Positions 44,943 through 53,384 of a stretch of 64,000 nucleotides of DNA are shown here, one piece after another; within the stretch, counting starts at the first letter, position 1, and the number at the start of each line of letters is the position of its first letter. The position numbers were made by a program, and so were the translations under genes. Source of the stretch: CAZTHL01 sp964613585. Its GTDB lineage: Bacteria > Pseudomonadota > Alphaproteobacteria > DSM-16000 > Inquilinaceae. The notes under the pieces were generated by a model. It was not told the DNA's origin. It did no database searches and saw nothing but the letters and a program-made list of their open reading frames with translations. The DNA lies in contig CAZTHL010000006.1 in NCBI GenBank assembly GCA_964613585.1, positions 1-64,000 on the forward strand, written 5' to 3'.

Positions 44943-45674
44943 ATGCATGCTGTCGCGCACACGATCGCCCCGGTGCCCGAGCTCGAGGAGCGCGTCGAGG
45001 CCCTGCGCCGGCGCCATGACGGGCTCGACGGCGCCGAGCTGATCGCCGCGCTGACCGCGGATCCGGAGGTCGGGCCGCTGGCGCTCGTCTCCTCCTTCGG
45101 CGCCGAGAGCGCGGTGCTGCTGCACCTGGTCAGTCGTGTCGACCCCGGCTTTCCGGTGGTGTTCCTGGACACGCTCAAGCTGTTTCCGGAGACCCTGGCG
45201 TACCGCGACGCGCTGGCGGCGCGGCTCGGGCTCACCGACGTGCGCAGCGTCCAGCCGGCGCCGCGCGACCTCGACCGGTACGATCCGGACGGCGGCCTGT
45301 GGAGCATCGACGCGGATCTGTGCTGCCATATCCGCAAGACCGAGCCGCTGGAGCGCGCGCTCGCCGGCTTCGACGGCTGGCTGACCGGGCGCAAGCGCTT
45401 TCACGGCGGCAACCGGGCGGCGCTGCCGACCATCGAGGGCGACGTGCCGACCGGCCGGATCAAGGTCAACCCGCTGGCCACCTGGGACAGCGAGCGGCTG
45501 GCGCGCCATATGGGCGACCACGATCTGCCGAGGCACCCGCTGGTCGACGACGGCTACCTGTCGATCGGCTGCGTGCCGTGCACCCGCAAGGTCGCCGCGG
45601 GCGAGGACGTCCGCGCCGGCCGCTGGGCCTGGCTCGACAAGACCGAGTGCGGCATCCATGGCGAGGGCATCTGA
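44943..45674 (+). CDS. cysH: Phosphoadenylyl/adenylyl-sulfate reductase, APS type
   Basis: This enzyme reduces activated sulfate to sulfite using thioredoxin. The 243-residue product has the PAPS-reductase P-loop-like SSFGAESAVLLHL, substrate arginine/lysine residues in TGRKRFHGGNRAALP, and the C-terminal catalytic cysteine in KTECGIHGEG. The cysteine pairs CC (DADLCCHIRK) and CxxC (GCVPCTRK) bind a 4Fe-4S cluster, which marks the APS-using bacterial type rather than the E. coli PAPS type. One base separates it from the siroheme gene. Confidence 0.93.
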   Translation: MHAVAHTIAPVPELEERVEALRRRHDGLDGAELIAALTADPEVGPLALVSSFGAESAVLLHLVSRVDPGFPVVFLDTLKLFPETLAYRDALAARLGLTDVRSVQPAPRDLDRYDPDGGLWSIDADLCCHIRKTEPLERALAGFDGWLTGRKRFHGGNRAALPTIEGDVPTGRIKVNPLATWDSERLARHMGDHDLPRHPLVDDGYLSIGCVPCTRKVAAGEDVRAGRWAWLDKTECGIHGEGI

Positions 45675-45723
45675 GCCCCGGCCGCCGCCCAGGGCAGCCC
45701 CCACCCGGATGCCGCCACACAAA

Positions 45724-45749
45724 GGTCGCAGTGGTCGCCGCGTGCGACC
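45724..45749 (+). terminator. Possible terminator after cysH
   Basis: A 7-bp perfect stem GGTCGCA / TGCGACC with a 12-nt loop starts 50 bp after cysH and ends with GTTCC. It may separate the sulfate operon from the large oxidoreductase gene. There is no U-run, so the call is tentative. Confidence 0.4.
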
Positions 45750-45834
45750 GTTCCTAGAGTGACCCAACAGGGGGGCGCGCCACCGTCGCCGCCCCGACCG
45801 CGCGCCGCCGGCCGGGCCCGGGGCGCGCCCGAGG

Positions 45835-48800
45835 ATGCCGCCGACGAGAGCCATGCCGTACGACGACACGCACGCCGCCGACGCCCTGCGACTCGGCCAC
45901 GACCTGAGCTTCGAGGACCTGTACCGGCGCGACGGCCTGGTCGCCCTCGACACCCGGTTTCTCGAGCATTTGCGCGAGGCCGATGGCGGCCTGGCCGAGC
46001 GGCTGCGGGCGGCGCGCGCCGACCCCGAGGCGCTTGGCGACAAGGGGGAGAGCGAGCTGCTGATCGCTCTCGGGCCGCATCTCGAGGACTTCCTGGCGGA
46101 TCTGTTCGGCATTCGCGCCGCGCTTGACGCGCTCATCGCCGAGCACTCCATGCTGGCGCCGCTCTACACGGTGAAGCGGCTGTTCGTGCAGCGCCAGGCG
46201 GCCAAGAAGGTCAAGCCGGCCGAGGTGGCCGGGGTCGACGGCGCGGCGCTGGAGGCGGAGCTGGCGGCCCGGCTCGGCGCGCCGGTGACGGAGCTCGGCT
46301 TCGCCGCGGCCGTGCAGCGCTGGCAGCAGGACGAGGCGGCGCACCGCGACGAGCTCGACCTCGCGCTCCGCTACGCCGGCTGGGCGCTGCACACCGAGGC
46401 GGGCCGGGCGCGCCACGGCGACGGGCTCCTGTTCCAGGTGCCGGAGAAGATCGACCCGCACCATCTGGTCGAGCTGGAGACGGCCGAGGTCGACGGTGCC
46501 ACCGTGCTCGAGGGCCCGCGCGCACGCCGCCGGGCCCGGCACGGCTTCGCGCTCACCGACGAGGGCACCGATCTCGCCGGCGCGCTCGACGAGGCGAACT
46601 ACTGCATCTGGTGCCACAACCAGGGCAAGGACAGCTGCTCCAAGGGCCTGCGCGACCGCAAGACCGGCCAGTTCCAGGCCTCGCCGTTCGGCGTGACCCT
46701 GGCCGGCTGCCCGCTCGAGGAGAAGATCAGCGAGTTCCATACCCTGAAGAAGGACGCGGTGCCGGTCGGCGCGCTGGCCATGATCTGCGTCGACAACCCG
46801 CTCGCCGCCGCCACCGGGCACCGGATCTGCAACGACTGCATGAAGTCGTGCATCTACCAGAAGCAGGAGCCGGTCGACATCCCGCAGGCCGAGACCCGCA
46901 CGCTGAAGGACGTGCTCGCCCTGCCCTGGGGCTTCGAGATCTACTCGCTGCTCACCCGCTGGAACCCGCTCGACCTGCGCCGGCCCTATCCCAAGGCCGA
47001 CAGCGGCTACAAGGTGCTGGTCGTCGGCCTCGGCCCCGCCGGCTTCAACCTGGCGCACCATCTTATGAACGAGGGCCATACGGTGGTCGCGGTGGACGGC
47101 CTCAAGATCGAGCCGCTGCCCGAGGCCGTGGCCGGGGTGCGCGAGGACGGCGCCCGCGCGCCGTTCCGCCCGGTGCGCGATCTGGCCGACCTGACCGAGG
47201 GGCTCGACGAGCGGGTCATGGCCGGCTTCGGCGGGGTCGCCGAGTACGGCATCACGGTGCGCTGGGACAAGAACTTCCTCAAGCTGGTGCGGCTCCTGCT
47301 CGAGCGGCGCGACCGCTTCGCCATGATGGGCGGCGTGCGCTTCGGCGGCACGCTGACGGTCGAGGACGCCTTCGCCATGGGCTTCGACCATGTCGCGCTG
47401 TGCGCCGGCGCCGGCAAGCCGACCTTCATCGGCATGCCGAACGCGCTCGCCCGCGGCGTGCGCATGGCCTCGGACTTCCTGATGGCGCTGCAGCTGACCG
47501 GCGCGGCCAAGGCCGACAGCGTCGCCAACCTGCAGATCCGGCTGCCCATCGTCGTCATCGGCGGCGGCCTGACCGCGGTCGACACGGCGACTGAGAGCCT
47601 CGCCTACTATCCGGTGCAGGTGGAGAAGTTCCTCGGCCGCTACGAGGTGCTGGTCGCCGAAAAGGGCGAGGCCGCCGTGCGCGCGGCCTGGACCGAGGAG
47701 GAGCGCGCCACGGCCGACGCGTTCCTGGCCCACGCCACTGCGATCCGGGCCGAGCGCGCCGCCGCCTCGGCCGAGGGGCGGGCGCCCCGGATCGCCGAGC
47801 TGTTGCGGTCGTGGGGCGGGGCGACCATCGTCTACCGCCGCCGGCTGATCGACGCGCCGAGCTACACCCTCAACCACGAGGAGGTGGCCAAGGCGCTGGA
47901 GGAGGGGATCTCCTTCGCCGAGCTGTTGGCGCCGGTGCGTGTCGAGACCGATCGCTTCGGCCACGCCGAGCGGCTGGTGCTGGCCAGGCAGCAGGTGGAC
48001 GAGGCAGGCCGGGTGCAGGCCACCGGGGAGAGCGTGACCCTGGCCGCGCGCAGCGTGCTGGTCGCCGCCGGCACCCAGCCGAACACCGTGCTGGCGCGCG
48101 AGGAGCCGCACCTGGTCACCCTCGACGGACGCTACTTCCGGGCGCTCGACGAGGCGGGGCAGCCGGTGCGGCCGGAGACGGTGGCCAAGCCCGAGACGCC
48201 GCAGGTGCTGATGGCGCAGGTCGACGACGGCCGTGCCGTGTCCTTCTGGGGCGACCTGCACCCGAGCTTCAAGGGCAATGTGGTCAAGGCCATGGGCGGG
48301 GCCAAGCAGGGCTACCCGGTGGTCGGTCGCGTGATGGGCCGGCGGCCGCCGACCGCGCTGTCGGGGCCGGCGCTGATCCGGGCGGCCAACGACGAGCTGC
48401 GCGCGGTGGTGCATGCGGTCGAGCGGCTGACGCCGACCATCGTCGAGGTGGTGGTGCGGGCGCCCCGGGCGGCGCGCGCCTTCAAGCCGGGCCAGTTCTA
48501 CCGCCTGCAGAACTACGAGGCGCACGCCCTCAGCATCGACGGCACCACGCTGGCCATGGAGGGGCTGGCCATGACCGGCGCCTGGGTCGACCGCGAGCGC
48601 GGGCTGCTGTCGACCATCGTGCTCGAGATGGGCGGCTCGTCCGATCTGTGCTCTCTCTTGAGGCCGGGCGAGCCTGTGGTGCTGATGGGGCCGACCGGCA
48701 CGCCGACCGAGACGCCGGCGGGCGAGACGGTGATGCTGGTGGGCGGCGGCCTGGGCAATGCGGTCTTGTTCTCGATCGGCCAGGCGCTGCGCGCGGCCGG

Positions 48801-49374
48801 CAGCCGGGTGCTCTACTTCGCCGGCTACAAGCAGCTCGCCGACCGGTACAAGGTCGAGCAGATCGAGGCGGCGGCCGACCAGGTGATCTGGGCGTGCGAC
48901 GAGGCGCCGGGCTTCATGCCGGGCCGGCCGGGCGACCGCGGCGTCGTCGGCACCATCGTCGAGGCGATCCAGGGCTACGCCGAGGCGGAGCCGGAGATTC
49001 CGCTCGCCGAGGTCGACCGGGTGATCTGCATCGGCTCGGACCGCATGATGGCGGCGGTGGGGGCGGCCCGCCACGGCGCGCTCAAGCCGTACCTGAAGCC
49101 CCGGCACGTGGCGATCGGCTCGATCAACTCGCCCATGCAGTGCATGATGAAGGAGATCTGCGCCCAGTGCCTGCAGCGGCACGTGGACCTGGAGACGGGC
49201 CAAGAGTCGGTGGTGTTCTCCTGCTACAACCAGGACCAGCCGCTGGACGCGGTCGACTTCGCCGGCCTGCACGAGCGCCTGGGCCAGAATTCCACCCAGG
49301 AGAAGCTGACCGCCCAGTGGATTGACCGCTGCCTGCGCGGCCTGGAGGTCCGCCCGGCCGCCGCGGCGGAGTGA
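45835..49374 (+). CDS. Large Nfn-like FAD/iron-sulfur NAD(P) oxidoreductase fusion
   Basis: The 1179-residue product combines parts normally on separate subunits. The first ~230 residues match nothing I know. A GltD-type 4Fe-4S region follows (ANYCIWCHNQGKDSCSKG; later RICNDCMKSCIYQKQEPVDIP), then a GltD/NfnL flavin domain with two nucleotide motifs (VLVVGLGPAGFNLAHHL; IVVIGGGLTAVDTATES). Last is a ferredoxin-reductase/PyrK-like domain (FKPGQFYRLQN; VMLVGGGLGNAVLFSIGQAL) with C-terminal cysteines CMMKEICAQC and a later FSC, as in NfnS 2Fe-2S sites. It likely exchanges electrons between NAD(P)H and ferredoxin. Its position after cysI suggests an electron supply role (inference). The start is uncertain (45835 or 45853). 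Confidence 0.8.
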   Translation: MPPTRAMPYDDTHAADALRLGHDLSFEDLYRRDGLVALDTRFLEHLREADGGLAERLRAARADPEALGDKGESELLIALGPHLEDFLADLFGIRAALDALIAEHSMLAPLYTVKRLFVQRQAAKKVKPAEVAGVDGAALEAELAARLGAPVTELGFAAAVQRWQQDEAAHRDELDLALRYAGWALHTEAGRARHGDGLLFQVPEKIDPHHLVELETAEVDGATVLEGPRARRRARHGFALTDEGTDLAGALDEANYCIWCHNQGKDSCSKGLRDRKTGQFQASPFGVTLAGCPLEEKISEFHTLKKDAVPVGALAMICVDNPLAAATGHRICNDCMKSCIYQKQEPVDIPQAETRTLKDVLALPWGFEIYSLLTRWNPLDLRRPYPKADSGYKVLVVGLGPAGFNLAHHLMNEGHTVVAVDGLKIEPLPEAVAGVREDGARAPFRPVRDLADLTEGLDERVMAGFGGVAEYGITVRWDKNFLKLVRLLLERRDRFAMMGGVRFGGTLTVEDAFAMGFDHVALCAGAGKPTFIGMPNALARGVRMASDFLMALQLTGAAKADSVANLQIRLPIVVIGGGLTAVDTATESLAYYPVQVEKFLGRYEVLVAEKGEAAVRAAWTEEERATADAFLAHATAIRAERAAASAEGRAPRIAELLRSWGGATIVYRRRLIDAPSYTLNHEEVAKALEEGISFAELLAPVRVETDRFGHAERLVLARQQVDEAGRVQATGESVTLAARSVLVAAGTQPNTVLAREEPHLVTLDGRYFRALDEAGQPVRPETVAKPETPQVLMAQVDDGRAVSFWGDLHPSFKGNVVKAMGGAKQGYPVVGRVMGRRPPTALSGPALIRAANDELRAVVHAVERLTPTIVEVVVRAPRAARAFKPGQFYRLQNYEAHALSIDGTTLAMEGLAMTGAWVDRERGLLSTIVLEMGGSSDLCSLLRPGEPVVLMGPTGTPTETPAGETVMLVGGGLGNAVLFSIGQALRAAGSRVLYFAGYKQLADRYKVEQIEAAADQVIWACDEAPGFMPGRPGDRGVVGTIVEAIQGYAEAEPEIPLAEVDRVICIGSDRMMAAVGAARHGALKPYLKPRHVAIGSINSPMQCMMKEICAQCLQRHVDLETGQESVVFSCYNQDQPLDAVDFAGLHERLGQNSTQEKLTAQWIDRCLRGLEVRPAAAAE

Positions 49375-49583
49375 GCCCGGCCGCCGCGGCGGAGTGAGCC
49401 CGGCCGNNNNNNNNNNNNNNNNNNNNNNNNNNNNNNNNNNNNNNNNNNNNNNNNNNNNNNNNNNNNNNNNNNNNNNNNNNNNNNNNNNNNNNNNNNNNNN
49501 NNNNNNCGGAGTGAGCCCGGCCGCCGCGGCGGAGTGAGCCCGGCCGCCGCGGCGGAGTGAGCCCGGCCGCCGCGGCGGAGTGA
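49352..49583 (+). repeat. 23-bp tandem repeat starting inside the end of the oxidoreductase gene
   Basis: The unit GCCCGGCCGCCGCGGCGGAG plus TGA repeats head to tail. The first copy (49352-49374) encodes the last codons and the TGA stop of the upstream gene. Two further copies are seen before an unsequenced gap and three complete ones plus a partial after it. Copy number is unknown. Each unit carries a TGA. Confidence 0.95.
49407..49506. other. Assembly gap (100 N)
   Basis: Exactly 100 N lie inside the tandem repeat; this is a conventional placeholder, so the true length is unknown. The gap probably reflects a long or collapsed 23-bp array. Confidence 0.98.
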
Positions 49584-49989
49584 GGAGGCGGCGAGCCGCC
49601 GGCGTCCGGTTGAGCGCTGCCAAACGACGGCCAGGGTGGCCATGGCGGCTGCGCCGCGTCCCCATGCCGGTGCAAGGCGGGTCCCGTGGCTGTTAGCCGA
49701 GACACGGCTTACCTCGTCGGACGGCGGCATCAGTCCTCCCGGCCGTCATGGAATCGCCAGCCGGCCCGGTCCGACGTCGGCCGCGGCCCGGTCGCCCGAT
49801 ATCCTTTTCCACCCATTCCGAACGGCTATAACCATGCCGAGTGGCTTGAGGCCCTTCATCCTTCAGAATTGAGCAACCATTGCCGCCGACAGTCGGGCGA
49901 CAAGCGAAACAGCCGTCTCGAATGCAACCGTGTGTTCCGGCGTTCGAGGCGGTCACGGCAATGGATGGCGCTCTCCCATGGAACCACCG
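49584..49989. other. Intergenic region between tandem repeat and decayed defence locus
   Basis: No gene is supported in these 406 bp. The right half (49800-49970) is less GC-rich than the housekeeping genes and probably held the promoter of the methyltransferase gene, consistent with acquired DNA beginning here. Confidence 0.35.
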
Positions 49990-50670
49990 ATGAACGCCGT
50001 CGAGATCGAGGAAGCGATTTCCGCCCTGGCGGAGCAGCCCTTCGACCCCAAGGAGTTTCCGTTCCAGTTTCTCGAGGCGTTCGGCAACAAGGCGACCACG
50101 ATCAAGCGCCTGCGGGCCGGCACCTCGAACCGCTCCGACCTCGGCGGCGTTCTGCAGGGCAACCACATCCACCTCAAGGTCTGACCGGCGGGCGAGGTCT
50201 CGCCGACCCTGGCGGCCTTGAAACACAGCCCGGCCACCACCCGCGCCAAGGCGAAGTTCGTCCTGGCCACCGATGGCCGGAATTTCCAGGCGGAGGATCT
50301 GGCCAGCGGCGAGACCATCGTCTGCGATTACCCGCGGTTCCCGGACCATTTCGGCTTTTTCCTGCCGCTGGCCGGCATCACCACGGTCAAGGCGATCCGC
50401 GAGAGCGCCTTTGACATCAAGGCGACCGGCCGCCTGAACAAGCTTTATGTCGAGCTGCTGAAGGACAACCCGGACTGGGGTAAGGCGGAACGACCTGAAC
50501 CACTTCTTTGCCCGGCTGATCTTCTGCTTCTTTGCCGAGGACACCGACATATTTCTCGGTAACGGCCTGTTCACCCGGACGGTTACGCAGATGAGTGCGG
50601 CTGACGGGTCCGACACCGCCCATGTGATCGGCGAGCTGTTCCGCGCCATGAACACTCCGATCGCCGCGCG
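49990..50670 (+). pseudogene. Broken MmeI/type IIG-like restriction-modification methyltransferase (N-terminal part)
   Basis: Conceptual translation resembles the N-terminal domain of large DNA methyltransferase/restriction proteins. It begins MNAVEIEEAISALAEQPFDP and AFGNKATTIKRLRAG, with an in-frame TGA at 50182 where the family continues. Reading resumes in the same frame (KAKFVLATDGR, HFGFFLPLAGITTVKAIRES, LYVELLKDNPDWG). A frameshift near 50485 moves to another frame (RNDLNHFFARLIFCFFAEDT, AHVIGELFRAMNTPIAAR). Similarity ends near 50670; the catalytic methylase and target-recognition parts are gone. Three independent lesions make it a dead gene. Confidence 0.8.
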
Positions 50671-50811
50671 GGCGCACAGCGCACGCGTTCGCCCCTGCCG
50701 CCCCTTCATCCTCTGGCCGTGGATCGATCCGGTGGGCACCGCCACGCGGCTTGTTTTACACCGGGCCATGCGGCAGACTATGCGCATGGTTCATGCGCAC
50801 CCAGGGGCACC

Positions 50812-51030
50812 ATGAAACGCGCCACCAATGTCTCCGTCGAGGCCGACCTGCTGGACGAGGCCCGGGCCCTCGAGATCAACCTGTCGCGCACGCTGGAGGC
50901 GGGGCTCCGTCGCGCCATCGCCGACGCCAAGGCCGAGCGCTGGCAGCGCGAGAACGCCGACGCGATTGCCGCCTACAACACCTGGGTCGCCGAGCACGGG
51001 CTGCCCCTGGAGCGGTATCGGCAGTTCTGA
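50812..51030 (+). CDS. ccdA: CcdA-family antitoxin
   Basis: The 72-residue product has the ribbon-helix-helix start KRATNVSVEADLLDEARALE and NLSRTLEAGLRRAI, which bind operator DNA. The toxin-binding tail RENADAIAAYNTWVAEHGLP is typical of CcdA. It neutralises CcdB and autoregulates the pair. Its stop TGA shares a base with the ccdB ATG (TGATG), so translation is coupled. The reading frame is undamaged although neighbours on both sides are decayed. Confidence 0.92.
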   Translation: MKRATNVSVEADLLDEARALEINLSRTLEAGLRRAIADAKAERWQRENADAIAAYNTWVAEHGLPLERYRQF

Positions 51031-51329
51031 TGGCCCGGCATGACGTCTTTCCCAATCCGGGCGGTACGGGGCTGCTGGTCGACGTTCAGTCGGATCTGTT
51101 GCAGGCCATGGCCACACGGGTGGTGGTCCCGCTGGTGCCGCGCGAAACGGCGCCGGCGCCCGCAACGCGCCTGAACCCGGTCTTCACGATCCAGGGCGCG
51201 CCCTACGTGCTGCTGACCCAATCCCTGGCCGCGGTGCCGATCACCCTGTTGCGCCAACCGGTCGAGACACTGGCCGGTGACGCGGACACGATCACCCAGG
51301 CCCTCGATATGCTGTTCCACGGGTTCTAG
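51030..51329 (+). CDS. ccdB: CcdB-family toxin
   Basis: CcdB poisons DNA gyrase. The 99-residue length equals the family norm. Motifs are present: ARHDVFPNPGGTGLLVDVQS, DLLQAMATRVVVPLVP, RLNPVFTIQGAPYVLLTQSL, and the C-terminal TQALDMLFHGF that contacts the gyrase A subunit. The ATG at 51030 overlaps the ccdA stop. The helicase-like gene starts 6 bp after its stop, so all are in one operon. Confidence 0.93.
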   Translation: MARHDVFPNPGGTGLLVDVQSDLLQAMATRVVVPLVPRETAPAPATRLNPVFTIQGAPYVLLTQSLAAVPITLLRQPVETLAGDADTITQALDMLFHGF

Positions 51330-51335
51330 ACGACC

Positions 51336-52451
51336 ATGACCACCGTGATGCCGTCGCCCACCGCCGCGAAGACGCCGAAGGCCGTGCCCTCCGTCTCCGT
51401 CTCCTATGTCCGCAACGGCCGGTCGACCAAGGCGAACGAACTGGGCATGCGGCCGATGCAGGAGCGCGCCTATGCCCGGCGCGGCGAACCGTACCTGCTG
51501 ATCAAGTCGCCGCCGGTGTCCGGCAAGAGCCGGGCGCTGATGTTCATCGCGCTGGACAAGCTGCACAATCAGGGGCTGAACCAGGCCATCATCGTCGTGC
51601 CGGAACGGTCGATCGGCGCCAGCTTCGGCGACGAGCCGCTGTCCCAATTCGGGTTCTGGGCCGACTGGTCGGTCGCCCCGCGCTGGAACCTGTGCAACGC
51701 CCCGGGCAGCGATGGCGGCAAGGTGAACGGGGTCAAGACGTTCCTGGACAGCGACGACCGGGTCCTGGTGTGCACCCATGCGACCTTCCGCTTCGCGGTT
51801 GACCGGTTCGGCGTGGACGCCTTTGACGATTGCCTGATCGCGGTGGACGAGTTCCACCACGTCTCCGCCAATCCCGACAACAAGCTGGGCCTGCATCTGG
51901 GGCAGTTCATCGCGCGCGACCGGGTGCACATCGTGGCGATGACCGGCTCCTACTTCCGCGGCGATGCCGAGCCGGCGCTGACCCCGCAGGACGAGGCGAA
52001 GTTCGACACTGTCACCTATACCTACTATGAACAGCTGAACGGTTATGAGCACCTTAAGCGGCTCGATATCGGCTATGTCGCGGCGCCCGTTCGGATCGCT
52101 GGCCGCCGCCGGAATGAGGCGGGCGATCTCCTTGCCGTGCCGCGTGATGGCGACGCTTTCGCCGCGCTCGTCCGCCCGCAGGATCTTTGCCAGACGGGCC
52201 CGCGCTTGCGCAACTTGAATGGGGCGCATGGCACGTGCTCGATGGTCTGTTGGGCGGCAAAGCACATGCCATGTCCTCCTATGGTTGTCAAAACCTTCCT
52301 TTCGGCCCAAGGGCGGGCGCAATCGGCCGCCGCGCGTGCCTCGGTGGCCAGGAAGGCGTGGCGCGGGGCGGGCCGGCAAGCTTGGAGGGGCCGTCGGACC
52401 CCGGCGGGAGGCCGTTCCGGTTGCCTTGGCCGGCCAGCGGTGCCAGCGTGA
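51336..52451 (+). pseudogene. Truncated DEAD/DEAH-type helicase of a restriction system
   Basis: The first ~247 residues are a helicase N-terminal domain: Q-like entry ELGMRPMQERAYARRGEPYL, P-loop IKSPPVSGKSRALMF, Walker B LIAVDEFHHVSAN, and motif III AMTGSYFRGDAE. Similarity stops after LKRLDIGY (about 52076); the remaining open frame to 52451 is low-complexity and antisense to a Phd-type gene. The entire second RecA domain is missing, so it cannot act as a helicase. It probably worked with the broken methyltransferase upstream. Confidence 0.78.
52054..52227 (-). pseudogene. Truncated Phd/YefM-type antitoxin
   Basis: Read on the minus strand from an ATG at 52227 is an antitoxin start: MRPIQVAQARARLAKILRAD then ERGESVAITRHGKEIARLIP. 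This is the DNA-binding half of Phd/YefM proteins. It is cut off around residue 58 by the junction with the helicase remnant, so its toxin-binding tail and any partner toxin gene are gone. Confidence 0.65.
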
Positions 52452-52491
52452 CGGGCCTTGCCCGGGGCTCGCACACCTTAGGGAGCTGGCC

Positions 52492-53337
52492 ATGCCGGAA
52501 TCTGTCCCCGACACACTGCGTGAGCTTCTGCACGCCCGGTTCGGCGCCGACCTGCCGGTCGACGAGACCCTGCCCGGCCTGGACCGGCTGGCGGCGATGG
52601 CGGGGCATCGCTCGGTCCGCCGCTTTGCCGAGCGGCCGGTGCCGGCGGAGTTGCTGCGCCTGCTCGCGGCCGTCGCCCTCTCGTCGCCGACCAAGAGCGA
52701 TCTGCAGCAGCGGGACATCGTTCTCGTCGCCGATCCGGCTCTGCGCCGCCGGCTCGACGCGCTGATCCCTGGGCAGGACTGGGTGCCGGCCGCGCCCGCC
52801 TTTCTGGTGTTCTGCGGCAACAACCGGCGGCAGCGCCAGCTCCATGCCTGGCGTGGCCATGCCTTCGCCAACGATCACCTGGACGCCTTCTTCAACGCCG
52901 CGGTCGATGCCGCGCTCGCGCTCGGCGCCTTCGTCACGGCGGCCGAGGCGGCCGGGCTCGGCTGCTGCCCGGTGAGCGCGATCCGCAACCGGGCGGCCGA
53001 GGTGAGCGACCTGCTCGCCCTGCCCGACCATGTCTTCCCCGTGGCCGGCCTCGCCGTCGGCTGGCCGGCCGCGCCGCCCGACGCGCCTGCGATGCGCCTG
53101 CCGCTCGAGGCCACGGTGCACAGCGACCGCTTCTCCGAGGACGGCGTGCGGGAGCGGGTCGAGGCCTACGACCGGGCCCGCGCCGGCCGGCAGCCGTACC
53201 GGACACAGCGCCACCCGGAGCGGTTCGGCACCGCCGAGGAGTACGGCTGGTCCGAGGACAAGGCCCGCCAGTACGCCCTACCGGAGCGGGCGGAGTTCAG
53301 CGCCTTCATCCGGTCGAAGGGGTTCCGGCTGGAGTGA
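52492..53337 (+). CDS. Nitroreductase-family FMN oxidoreductase
   Basis: The 281-residue product resembles oxygen-insensitive NADPH nitroreductases of the NfsA/Frp group. It has a short N-terminal helix, then GHRSVRRFAERPVPAELLRLL, ALSSPTKSDLQQRDIVLV, AFFNAAVDAALALGAFVTAAEAAGLGCC, and the C-terminal GWSEDKARQY typical of the NfsA side. Such enzymes reduce nitro and quinone compounds using FMN. The ATG at 52492 follows GGGAG. It is the first intact gene after the decayed defence locus. Confidence 0.87.
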   Translation: MPESVPDTLRELLHARFGADLPVDETLPGLDRLAAMAGHRSVRRFAERPVPAELLRLLAAVALSSPTKSDLQQRDIVLVADPALRRRLDALIPGQDWVPAAPAFLVFCGNNRRQRQLHAWRGHAFANDHLDAFFNAAVDAALALGAFVTAAEAAGLGCCPVSAIRNRAAEVSDLLALPDHVFPVAGLAVGWPAAPPDAPAMRLPLEATVHSDRFSEDGVRERVEAYDRARAGRQPYRTQRHPERFGTAEEYGWSEDKARQYALPERAEFSAFIRSKGFRLE

Positions 53338-53384
53338 GCCGCCGATCGCGTCCGGGCGCCCGCGTCGCGCCGGGACGGGGCCGG

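Noticed and set aside
49352..49583. CRISPR array
   Set aside because: Units are contiguous with no variable spacers, so it is a simple tandem repeat.
45754..49665. A 1303-codon minus-strand open frame spanning the oxidoreductase and the assembly gap
   Set aside because: It is the antisense of a well-supported gene and reads through the N run; no recognisable motif.
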